Notes under the pieces: generated by a model
Told to the model about the DNA's origin: nothing
Database searches by the model: none
What the model saw: only the letters and a program-made list of their open reading frames with translations
Shown here: in pieces, positions 1 to 5,119 of the stretch
Position numbering within the stretch: the first letter of the stretch is position 1
Layout: every line of letters starts with the position of its first letter
Program-made: the position numbers and the translations under genes
From: JANOQP01 sp044227705
Lineage (GTDB): Bacteria > Bacteroidota > Bacteroidia > Chitinophagales > Saprospiraceae
Direction: 5' to 3'
Length of the DNA stretch: 5,119 bases
Assembly: GCA_044227705.1 (NCBI GenBank)
Contig: JBGAWE010000284.1
Location: 1 to 5,119, forward strand

Positions 1-1
1 C

Positions 2-250
2 GGCTTCCTGCAAGTCATCGGGCTGGCGCTGCCCATCTCGCTGTTCATTTTTGGGAAAACGAGGCATCCGGGTAGCCGCCTTTTCCTTTGGGCAATCGGC
101 ACGGCGACGGTAGCCAGCGCGGTTTTCTCGCTGAAATTCAGCCCGCACGTATGGTTCAACCATGCGGATTTGTCGCACGTATTGCTGGCGTTGGCGGCTT
201 GGTTTTATTGGAAGGGGGCCAGGGCTTTTTGTGTTGAAACCACTGCTTGA
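2..250 (+). CDS. C-terminal part of a multi-pass membrane protein, function unknown
   Basis: The last 82 codons of a gene that begins left of the window, ending in TGA at 248-250. The frame beginning at base 2 is open throughout; the frame beginning at base 1 stops at the TAG near 73. The fragment is strongly hydrophobic, with likely membrane segments at about residues 1-18, 25-45 and 56-72 of the visible part, followed by a short tail rich in small and polar residues. Between the last two segments lies W-F-N-H-A-D-L-S-H (51-59). An Asn-His…Asp…His pattern of this kind recalls small uncharacterised membrane families such as DUF6962, but I hold that match loosely. Two His and one Asp at a membrane boundary could bind a metal; this is inference. 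The gene converges on the LolC/E gene with only 8 bases between the stop codons. Confidence 0.75.
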   Translation, partial: GFLQVIGLALPISLFIFGKTRHPGSRLFLWAIGTATVASAVFSLKFSPHVWFNHADLSHVLLALAAWFYWKGARAFCVETTA

Positions 251-258
251 ATGCTGCC

Positions 259-1545
259 CTACTTGAAGCGGATGGCCTTGACCGGCGTGACCCGATGCAC
301 CAAAAGGGCGGGCAGCAGCAGCACGAGCAGTGTCACCGCCAGCGTCCCGGCGTTGAGCCAGAGGACGGTCGGCCAGTCGACGGCGACGGGCGCGTAGCTC
401 AAAAAATAGTCCGCCTCCGGCAGCCGGATGAAGCGGAATCTCCATTCCAAAAAACAGAAAAGTAGGCCGAGCAGGTTGCCCCAAAGGAGGCCCGCGCCGG
501 TTATCCACGCCGCGTGGATGAGGAAGATGCGGCGCACCTGCCCGTTCGCCGCGCCGAGCGCCTTGAGCGTCCCGATCATGTTCGTCCGTTCGAGGATGAG
601 GATGAGCAGCGCCGTCACCATGTTGACGATGGCGACGGCCAGCATGAGGGCGAGGATGACCACCTTGTTGTAGTCCTGCAGCCCGAGCCACTCGAAGATG
701 GCCGGGAACTTGTCGCGGATGCTCGTCGCCAGCAGCTCCTCGGGCAGTACCTCCTCGTGGATGAACTCGGCCATCGGCTCCATGTCGCGGATGTCGTCGA
801 GGAAGACCTCGTAGCCCGCCACCTCGCCCCGCTGCCAGCCGAGCAGCCGCTGCACCTGCCGCAGGTCGCAGAGGGCGAACTTCCGGTCGAACTCCTCCAG
901 CCCCGTTTTGTAGATGCCGCAGACCTGGAAGAGCCGCTTGAGCTGCTGCCCCTCTTTGACGAAGTAGACCACGAACTTGTCGCCCACGCCCACCGAGAGC
1001 CGGTCGGCCGTCTGCCGCGAGACGAGGATGTCGCGGCTGGCCGCCGTGTCGGCGAGGTTGATTTCGCGGCCTTCGAGGAGGTAAGGTCGCAGCCGCGCCC
1101 AGTCGAAATCGGGCCCGACGCCTTTCAGGAGGATGCCCTCAATTTCCGTTTTCGATTTGATGATGCCCGGTTTGACGGCGAACGCCTGGACATGGGCGAT
1201 GCCCCCGCGCGTCCGCGCCTTTTGCCAGCCGCCGCCGGTCGGGCTTTCTTTTTCAAAGGAAATCGGCCCGAGCGTGTCGAGCATTTTCAAAAAATCCTGC
1301 CCCGGCATGACCGGCGTCGGCTCGAAGCTCAGAGAGGAATTGGTGTCCGAGATGTGGACATGGCCCCAAAAACCGAAAATCTTGTTGGAAATCTCCCGCT
1401 GGAACCCGGCGATCATGGCCGTCGCCGCGATCATCACCGCCACCGAGAGGGCCACCGCCGCCACCGCGATGCGGATGATGAGGCGGCTGAAAGTCTTCTC
1501 CTTCGAGAAGGCGAGGCGGCGGGAGATGAATGTTTCGAGGCTCAT
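259..1545 (-). CDS. LolC/LolE-like ABC transporter permease (lipoprotein release, FtsX/MacB type)
   Basis: A 428-residue inner-membrane permease. The layout is typical of the family: a short cytoplasmic N-terminus (S-L-E-T-F-I-S-R-R-L), one membrane helix at about 23-47, a long periplasmic MacB_PCD-like domain at about 48-290, then three helices at about 293-318, 339-366 and 393-417. The FtsX-type coupling segment E-R-T-N-M-I-G-T-L-K-A-L-G-A follows the second helix at 319-332, and the protein ends P-V-K-A-I-R-F-K, as is usual in this family. With a LolD-type ATPase (not in this window) such proteins lift lipoproteins out of the inner membrane toward the outer membrane. LolC and LolE are not separable here; many Bacteroidota have one such protein. 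The ATG at 1545 is secure: an in-frame TAA lies two codons upstream, and the leader AATAAAAT is A-rich with no Shine-Dalgarno. A segment at about 93-112 looks inserted relative to the family pattern. It follows the ZIP gene after 102 bases. Confidence 0.9.
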   Translation of the reverse strand: MSLETFISRRLAFSKEKTFSRLIIRIAVAAVALSVAVMIAATAMIAGFQREISNKIFGFWGHVHISDTNSSLSFEPTPVMPGQDFLKMLDTLGPISFEKESPTGGGWQKARTRGGIAHVQAFAVKPGIIKSKTEIEGILLKGVGPDFDWARLRPYLLEGREINLADTAASRDILVSRQTADRLSVGVGDKFVVYFVKEGQQLKRLFQVCGIYKTGLEEFDRKFALCDLRQVQRLLGWQRGEVAGYEVFLDDIRDMEPMAEFIHEEVLPEELLATSIRDKFPAIFEWLGLQDYNKVVILALMLAVAIVNMVTALLILILERTNMIGTLKALGAANGQVRRIFLIHAAWITGAGLLWGNLLGLLFCFLEWRFRFIRLPEADYFLSYAPVAVDWPTVLWLNAGTLAVTLLVLLLPALLVHRVTPVKAIRFK

Positions 1546-1647
1546 ATTTTATTGATGAAAGATGGGGTTGAGCTATTGGTTCGCAAAGCTGTTCGCTGCC
1601 TCGAGCATCATTTTTAAGGGATGGTTGATGGTCGGTGAACACCCAGC
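1546..1647. other. Intergenic gap between ZIP and LolC/E genes
   Basis: A 102-base spacer, the longest in the leftward block and less GC-rich than its flanks. On the - strand it contains CCCTTAAAAATGATGC, an A-rich start-like context opening a 12-codon frame that ends in TAG, too short to call. The only promoter-like element is CAGCTTTG, one mismatch from the Bacteroidota -7 consensus TAnnTTTG, with no matching -33 TTG at the right distance. No hairpin followed by a T run is visible. The permease may therefore be read through from the ZIP gene or have its own weak promoter; the sequence does not decide. Confidence 0.4.
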
Positions 1648-2379
1648 TCATCCCACGGTCGCCCATGCCAGCGCTGCCCCGCCCGCGACGGCCAAGAGGC
1701 GCGGCCACGCCATCCGGTGGTGTCCGCCGGGGTCGGCCTCGAAGAGGATGGTCGTCGAGATGTGCAAAAAGAGGCCGATGACGACGGAGGTCAACGCGGC
1801 CAAGAGGTCGTGGTCGATGGGCAGCAAGGTCGCGCAGAGCGCGCCAGCGGGCGCCATCAAGGCTTTGAAAACGAGGCAGGCCCACACTGTCGTCCTGTTG
1901 AAATTGGACAAAACCAGCAGCGACGCCAGCGTGAACGACGCCGGTGCCTCGTGCAGGATGATGCCCGCGAGGAGGCCGTTCGGCTGGTCGTGGCCCGCCG
2001 GCTCGGGGTGGAGCAACGCGTGGCCGCCGAGCGGCAGGCCCTCGAAAAAGGCGTGGAGGCAAAGCCCAGCCATGATTTGAAAAAGGAAGACGCGCCCCGG
2101 CTCGTCGTGCGCGTGGACGTGGCCGTGCTCGATGCCCTTCGACAGGAAATCGAGGAGGAGCTGGAAGAAGAAACCGACCAGGATCCACCGCCCGGCGTTC
2201 GCAAAACCCGAGCCGTAGACGTCGCCCAGCAGGTGCAGCACGACGATGCCGAGGATGTAGGCCCCGCTGAAGGCCAGCACGTCGCGCAGCCCCTGCCTCG
2301 GCATCTTTTTGAAAAGGAAGGCCGCCGCCCCGCCCGCCAGCGAAGTCAGAAAGAGAAGCGCGTATGCCCAAATCGACAT
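1648..2379 (-). CDS. ZIP family metal transporter
   Basis: A 243-residue integral membrane protein with about eight hydrophobic segments (roughly 4-22, 33-51, 64-82, 98-116, 135-157, 164-185, 191-210, 226-243), the ZIP topology. The metal-site helices are recognisable: L-C-L-H-A-F-F-E-G-L-P-L-G at 107-119 (His109, Glu113) corresponds to helix 4, and G-I-I-L-H-E-A-P-A-S at 139-148 (His143, Glu144) to helix 5. A His-rich cytosolic-type loop, H-G-H-V-H-A-H-D (85-92), lies between helices 3 and 4, as in many zinc/iron ZIPs. The second acidic residue of the usual H-E-x-P-E-G is replaced (A-S), a variant I associate with a Bacteroidota subgroup. Likely substrate is Zn2+ or another divalent ion entering the cytoplasm; specificity cannot be read. 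I chose the ATG at 2379 although the frame is open to 2712, because the hydrophobic family sequence starts there and the upstream part overlaps the PAP2 gene. It lies 19 bases after the PAP2 stop. Confidence 0.87.
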   Translation of the reverse strand: MSIWAYALLFLTSLAGGAAAFLFKKMPRQGLRDVLAFSGAYILGIVVLHLLGDVYGSGFANAGRWILVGFFFQLLLDFLSKGIEHGHVHAHDEPGRVFLFQIMAGLCLHAFFEGLPLGGHALLHPEPAGHDQPNGLLAGIILHEAPASFTLASLLVLSNFNRTTVWACLVFKALMAPAGALCATLLPIDHDLLAALTSVVIGLFLHISTTILFEADPGGHHRMAWPRLLAVAGGAALAWATVG

Positions 2380-2398
2380 GGAAAAGCCCGGTTTGTTC

Positions 2399-2968
2399 TC
2401 AAAAAATGCCCGTTGCGGCCAGCCGTTCGTCGGCCAACCGGGCTGCCCAAAAGCCGATGGCCCCGGCCAGCATCCCGACCGCCGCGCCAGCAGCAACGTC
2501 CGTCGGCCAATGAACGCCGACGTAGACCTGCGCCAGTGCGACACTCGTTGCCCAACCGAACAGCGCGGGCCGAACCCATCGCGGCCGTCTGCCGAAAAGC
2601 AGCCCGAGGAACACAGCCGCTGCGAAATGGTTGGCCGCGTGCGACGATGGGAAGCTCCAACCGCCGCCGCACCTTTCCAACCGGAGGTTGACCTTTTCGA
2701 AAAAAGCCGCATCGGCGCAAGGCCTCGGCCGCCGGACGGTCTTTTTTATCAGCTCGCTGCTCGTGAAATCGGCCAACCCGACGGTGAGGGCGAGGAAGGC
2801 GAGAAGCATGAGGCCCCGCTTTTGAAGTTCAACCAAAAGAAACAGCCAAGAACAGATAGAGCGGCAGCCAAAACCACCGCTCCCGCCACATCGGTGCCAA
2901 CTACAGTCGAGCGGCGCGCAGCCGCAAGTCGAGTTGATGAAATAGAAGATATGCTCGTCGAGCGTCAT
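2399..2968 (-). CDS. PAP2-family phosphatase (undecaprenyl-diphosphatase-like), apparent internal frameshifts
   Basis: A membrane phosphatase of the PAP2 superfamily, 189 residues as read. Motif 1, K-x6-R-P, is K75…R82-P83; motif 2 is P-S-S-H (107-110); motif 3 is A-Q-V-Y-V-G-V-H-W-P-T-D with His153 and Asp157. His110 and His153 are the expected nucleophile and acid-base pair. The usual motif-3 Arg is Gln147, which I recall being common in Bacteroidota members. Such enzymes dephosphorylate undecaprenyl diphosphate or phosphatidylglycerophosphate on the outer face of the inner membrane. Residues 22-49 do not resemble the family and carry four Cys, whereas another frame of bases 2835-2900 encodes the expected W-F-W-L-P-L-Y-L-F-L helix, so small indels near 2899-2906, 2835-2838 and 2820-2823 are likely. 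The start ATG at 2968 follows GGAGG by four bases; a second ATG at 2982 sits in an A-rich context (TTAAAATG) but hits TGA after four codons. Gaps: 32 bases after EVE, 19 before ZIP. Confidence 0.85.
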   Translation of the reverse strand: MTLDEHIFYFINSTCGCAPLDCSWHRCGGSGGFGCRSICSWLFLLVELQKRGLMLLAFLALTVGLADFTSSELIKKTVRRPRPCADAAFFEKVNLRLERCGGGWSFPSSHAANHFAAAVFLGLLFGRRPRWVRPALFGWATSVALAQVYVGVHWPTDVAAGAAVGMLAGAIGFWAARLADERLAATGIF

Positions 2969-3000
2969 CAGGCCTCCGACATTTTAAGGACGAGTTGAAA

Positions 3001-3393
3001 CTACTCATCCGTCACCGGCGACACGGAGAGCCGGCCCAATTTGATGAACGCCATCTGCGAAAGCACCGGGTCGGATTTCATTGCCGAAAGCACGACCGGC
3101 CTCGCCAGTTTCCTCACCGGTGCCACATCGACGCACGACCACTCAGCCTTCCGCTCGCCGGGTTGGGCCTCGTAGGTCGGGTCGTCGTACGCCTCCGCCA
3201 CCACTTTGGCGATGCCGACGACGGCCAGGCCCTCGTTGGAATGGTAAAAAAGAAGCTCGTCGCCAAGCCTCATCGCCCTCAGGTTGTTGCGGGCAGCGAA
3301 GTTGCGGACACCGTCCCATCGGGTGCGGCCGTCGCGAAGGAGGTCGTCGAACGAATAAGTGGACGGCTCGGATTTTATCAGCCAATGGTTCAT
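3001..3393 (-). CDS. EVE-domain protein (PUA-like fold)
   Basis: A 130-residue protein consisting of one EVE domain from end to end. The signature elements are all present: W-L-I-K-S-E-P at 4-10, W-D-G-V-R-N-F-A-A-R-N-N-L-R at 26-39, L-L-F-Y-H-S at 47-52, V-G-I-A-K-V at 59-64, and R-L-S-V-S-P-V at 121-127. EVE domains are PUA-like folds related to YTH and ASCH domains and are thought to bind modified bases in RNA or DNA; in bacteria the ligand of the standalone form is not established. The aromatic residues Trp4, Trp26 and Tyr50 are candidates for lining the pocket (inference). Length is near that of other standalone members. The ATG at 3393 follows an A/T-rich spacer (TTTTAAACTGAAAATC) and lies 18 bases after the nucleotidyltransferase stop, in the same frame, which fits co-translation. 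No restriction or methylation gene lies next to it here, so a defence role has no local support. Confidence 0.93.
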   Translation of the reverse strand: MNHWLIKSEPSTYSFDDLLRDGRTRWDGVRNFAARNNLRAMRLGDELLFYHSNEGLAVVGIAKVVAEAYDDPTYEAQPGERKAEWSCVDVAPVRKLARPVVLSAMKSDPVLSQMAFIKLGRLSVSPVTDE

Positions 3394-3411
3394 AACCGAT
3401 TGATTTTCAGT

Positions 3412-4308
3412 TTAAAAGAGCCTTTTGGGGTAGACGCCCCTTTCGGTAAAACCCGCCAACGCAGCCTGCACCGTCGGCTTGTCCTCGGGATAGGTCACCC
3501 CGAACCACTGCGCCTCGCTCGGCAGAACCCGGCACCGCGCCGCGCCCGACTTGAGCAGGTTGTTGACGACGAGCGGGATGAAGAACTCGGCTTTCGGGTT
3601 GCCGAGGTTCGCCTCGACGAAGGGCCGCCACATCCTCTCTATCTCGGTGAAAACGTGGGGGTGGAAGCCCCAAAAGTTCATCGAGACGGCCGTCGCTGCG
3701 GGCAGTTTCACCGGCTCGGAGCCGTCGATGCGGCTGACGATGCCGCGCCCCTCGCGCCCGATTTTCGTGTGCTCGACCACGTCGACGAGCCAGCCGCGAC
3801 GGGCGTGGCAGACGCCCCGGGCGACCGTCCCGTTCTCCGAAAGGGTGTTCGAGAGGCGGTAGCCGACCATCGCCATCGTGTCCTTTTTGCAGCCTTTTTT
3901 GAGGAAGTCAGCCAGCGCGGCAAAGGCCTCCGGCCCGTAAAAATCATCCGCGTTGATGACGGCGAACGGCTCGCGGATATGGTCTCGGGCGGCGAGCATC
4001 GCGTGGGCTGTTCCCCAGGGCTTCGTCCTTTCTGGTTTTTGGGAGAGGAATTCGAGGGCCGTGTCCAGCTCCTGAAAGGCGTACTCGACTGGCACGCGCC
4101 CCTCGAACTTCGAGCCGACGCGCTCGCGGAACTCGGCCTCGATGTCACGCCGGATGATGAAGACGACCTTCCCGAAGCCCGCCCGCACCGCGTCGAAAAC
4201 GGAGTATTCGAGGATGGCCTCGCCGCCCGGCCCCATGCCGTCAATCTGTTTGAGGCCGCCATAGCGGCTGCCGATGCCCGCGGCGAGGATGGCCAATGTG
4301 GGTTTCAT
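3412..4308 (-). CDS. Sugar-phosphate-type nucleotidyltransferase (NTP_transferase family)
   Basis: A 298-residue cytoplasmic enzyme of the Rossmann-like nucleotidyltransferase family that couples NTP with a sugar 1-phosphate to give NDP-sugar and diphosphate. The nucleotide-binding signature is at the N-terminus: L-A-A-G-I-G-S-R-Y-G-G-L-K-Q (8-21, with Gly11, Gly13, Arg15 and Lys20). K-P-W-G-T-A-H-A (96-103) matches the G-T-A base-recognition loop, N-A-D-D-F-Y-G (119-125) holds the metal-binding Asp, and S-M-N-F-W-G-F-H-P (209-217) and W-F-G-V-T-Y-P-E-D-K-P (268-278) are conserved C-terminal blocks of this Bacteroidota-type subgroup. The sugar and the nucleotide cannot be read from the sequence. 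The frame is open for 30 codons above this ATG, but that stretch is intergenic in character and overlaps the end of the methyltransferase gene; the family sequence begins M-K-P-T-L-A-I-L-A-A-G, so I place the start at 4308. It precedes the EVE gene by 18 bases. Confidence 0.9.
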   Translation of the reverse strand: MKPTLAILAAGIGSRYGGLKQIDGMGPGGEAILEYSVFDAVRAGFGKVVFIIRRDIEAEFRERVGSKFEGRVPVEYAFQELDTALEFLSQKPERTKPWGTAHAMLAARDHIREPFAVINADDFYGPEAFAALADFLKKGCKKDTMAMVGYRLSNTLSENGTVARGVCHARRGWLVDVVEHTKIGREGRGIVSRIDGSEPVKLPAATAVSMNFWGFHPHVFTEIERMWRPFVEANLGNPKAEFFIPLVVNNLLKSGAARCRVLPSEAQWFGVTYPEDKPTVQAALAGFTERGVYPKRLF

Positions 4309-4375
4309 GCTCGTGGAATTTTTGGGGGCGAAGGTGAGAAGCCCGCCCATGTGGAGGCGCAATATTTTGCGTCGT
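4309..4375. other. Intergenic gap with short inverted repeat
   Basis: A 67-base spacer between the methyltransferase stop and the nucleotidyltransferase start. It holds a perfect 5-base inverted repeat around a 4-base loop, CGCAA-TATT-TTGCG at 4358-4371 on the + strand, directly downstream of the methyltransferase gene on the coding (-) strand. No T run follows on that strand, so it is a poor intrinsic terminator; it could be a weak RNA hairpin or chance. Just before the start the - strand reads CCCCCAAAAATTCCACGAGCATG, A-rich and without a strong Shine-Dalgarno. Confidence 0.3.
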
Positions 4376-5119
4376 TTACACAGCTGGGCCTTTTTCAACG
4401 CCCGATTTCAAGACCGCCATCAAGATGCCCGCCGCGACCGCCGCGTTGAGGCTCTCGGCGCCGCCCGCCGCGTCGCGCGGGATGGAGACGCGGGCCGTCA
4501 GCCGGTTCAAGACCTCGCCCGAAAGCCCCGCCCCCTCGCTCCCGATGACGAGCAGGCCGCCGGCCCCGAGCCGTTCCTTTTCGATGAAAACGCTCGCTGC
4601 GCCCATCTCCGCCCCGACGACCGCGAGGCCGGGCGGTGCGATTCTCAAAACTTCGTCGATGGAAATCTCGACCGCGCCGACACGCAAAAACGCGCCCATG
4701 CTCGCCTGTAAAACCTTCGGGTTCCATGCCTCGACGGTGGTCGGCGAGCAGAGCAGGTTGGGGACGCCGAACCAGTCGGCCAGTCGCCAGACAGTGCCGA
4801 GGTTGCCCGGGTCTTGGAGGCCGTCGAGGTAGAAATGCCAGCCGGTTTCGAGGCTTTTTGACAGAAAACCCGGCTCGACGACCGGCGTCTCGCAGACGGC
4901 GAGCGCCTGATTGGGTGTCGAAAGGGCGGAGATTTTTTTCAACTCAACTTCCGAAACCTCGACCGCCCGGTCGCTCGCCTTGCCGACGGCCCAGCGGTTT
5001 TTTTCAAAAAAAACGGCCGTCGCAAACAACTTGACCAGTCGCACCCGACCCTGCGAGAGCAGTTCGACCACCATTTTCTCGCCCTCGACGGTGAACTGGC
5101 CGGTCTCCTCACGGCTCTT
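4376..5119 (-). CDS. SpoU/TrmH-family RNA 2'-O-ribose methyltransferase, N-terminus cut by window edge
   Basis: 247 codons are visible and the frame is open to the right edge, so the start lies outside. The first visible residues, K-S-R-E-E-T-G-Q-F-T-V-E-G-E-K-M, are the substrate-binding-domain opening seen in rRNA/tRNA methyltransferases of this family, so the ATG at 5074 is internal and only about 10-15 residues are probably missing. The C-terminal SPOUT domain has all three motifs: L-D-G-L-Q-D-P-G-N-L-G-T-V-W-R (98-112, with Asn106 and catalytic Arg112), L-V-I-G-S-E-G-A-G-L-S (190-200), and I-P-R-D-A-A-G-G-A-E-S-L-N (213-225). Motifs 2 and 3 form the trefoil knot that binds S-adenosylmethionine. 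The enzyme should methylate a ribose 2'-OH in rRNA or tRNA in the cytoplasm; the target nucleotide is not readable. It is the first visible gene of the leftward block. The promoter, if just upstream, is outside the window. Confidence 0.92.
   Translation of the reverse strand, partial: KSREETGQFTVEGEKMVVELLSQGRVRLVKLFATAVFFEKNRWAVGKASDRAVEVSEVELKKISALSTPNQALAVCETPVVEPGFLSKSLETGWHFYLDGLQDPGNLGTVWRLADWFGVPNLLCSPTTVEAWNPKVLQASMGAFLRVGAVEISIDEVLRIAPPGLAVVGAEMGAASVFIEKERLGAGGLLVIGSEGAGLSGEVLNRLTARVSIPRDAAGGAESLNAAVAAGILMAVLKSGVEKGPAV

Noticed and set aside
1583..1590. Promoter-like CAGCTTTG on the - strand upstream of LolC/E
   Set aside because: It has one mismatch to TAnnTTTG and no -33 TTG element at about 19 bases, so I do not call a promoter.
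514..1617. + strand open frame of 367 codons opposite LolC/E
   Set aside because: It lies antisense to a well-supported permease and has very biased composition (Asp, Glu, His, Arg); no domain is recognisable.
1588..1617. Twelve-codon frame M-M-L-E-A-A-N-S-F-A-N-Q on the - strand, with an A-rich start context
   Set aside because: Too short to support and no repeat or attenuator structure around it; the context TTAAAAATG occurs easily by chance.
1717..2691. + strand open frame of 324 codons opposite the ZIP and PAP2 genes
   Set aside because: Same reasoning: it spans two real genes on the other strand, and its Arg/Gln-rich translation shows no motif.
2380..2712. N-terminal extension of the ZIP frame, to 2712
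   Set aside because: The 111 extra residues overlap the conserved C-terminal half of PAP2 in another frame, are Arg/Ser-rich and not hydrophobic, and ZIP proteins begin with a helix like M-S-I-W-A-Y-A-L-L.
3001..3393. EVE protein as part of a defence system
   Set aside because: No restriction, McrBC-like, methyltransferase-on-DNA or toxin gene lies beside it; its neighbours are housekeeping genes.
4358..4371. Inverted repeat CGCAATATTTTGCG as a terminator
   Set aside because: The stem is only five base pairs and no T run follows on the coding strand; it is noted as part of the spacer only.
4309..4398. Thirty-codon upstream extension of the nucleotidyltransferase
   Set aside because: The sequence M-K-K-A-Q-L-C-K-R-R-K… is not part of the family, overlaps the end of the methyltransferase gene, and the usual start M-K-P-T-L-A-I-L-A-A-G is available at 4308.
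2995..4449. Long + strand open frame of 484 codons opposite the EVE and nucleotidyltransferase genes
   Set aside because: It is antisense to two genes with clear conserved motifs, its translation is rich in Arg, His and Glu without family features, and open antisense frames are expected in GC-rich coding DNA.

Overview
The window is a GC-rich piece of a bacterial chromosome, most likely from a member of the Bacteroidota, perhaps Saprospiria-like. The taxonomic call is inference. It rests on A-rich translation starts with little Shine-Dalgarno (such as AATAAAATATG before the LolC/E gene), on family subtypes I associate with Bacteroidota (a PAP2 phosphatase with AQVYVGVHWPTD, a single-domain nucleotidyltransferase starting LAAGIGSRYGG, a ZIP with HEAPAS), and on the single FtsX-type permease. 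The density is that of an ordinary core chromosome. I see no RNA gene, insertion sequence, CRISPR array or phage gene.

Layout: the end of a multi-pass membrane protein gene runs rightward into the window (2-250, + strand) and meets, 8 bases later, the end of a leftward block that fills the rest. In transcription order (right to left, - strand) the block is: a SpoU/TrmH-type RNA 2'-O-methyltransferase whose first residues lie beyond the right edge (4376-5119); a sugar-phosphate-type nucleotidyltransferase (3412-4308); a standalone EVE-domain protein (3001-3393); a PAP2 lipid phosphatase (2399-2968); a ZIP-family metal transporter (1648-2379); and a LolC/LolE-like lipoprotein-export permease (259-1545). 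Gaps are 67, 18, 32, 19 and 102 bases, so the five genes from the methyltransferase to the ZIP transporter look like one transcription unit, possibly running on into the permease. The unit mixes RNA modification or binding with envelope functions (nucleotide-sugar supply, undecaprenyl or phosphatidyl lipid dephosphorylation, metal transport, lipoprotein sorting). No single pathway joins all six, and I read it as a housekeeping cluster rather than a dedicated system.

The most notable observation is in the PAP2 gene. Residues 22-49 of the open frame are a Cys/Gly-rich nonsense stretch, while another frame encodes the expected first membrane segment (…MWRERWFWLPLYLFLAV…). Three small indels that sum to no net shift, two of them in four-base homopolymers, would restore a normal protein. 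This is either local sequencing error or a lesion with a restored frame. Smaller points are a roughly 20-residue insertion in the LolC/E periplasmic domain, recurrent A/T-rich islands coding for Phe-Glu-Lys inside otherwise GC-rich genes, and a Gln in place of the motif-3 Arg in PAP2. I found no convincing new biological system here.
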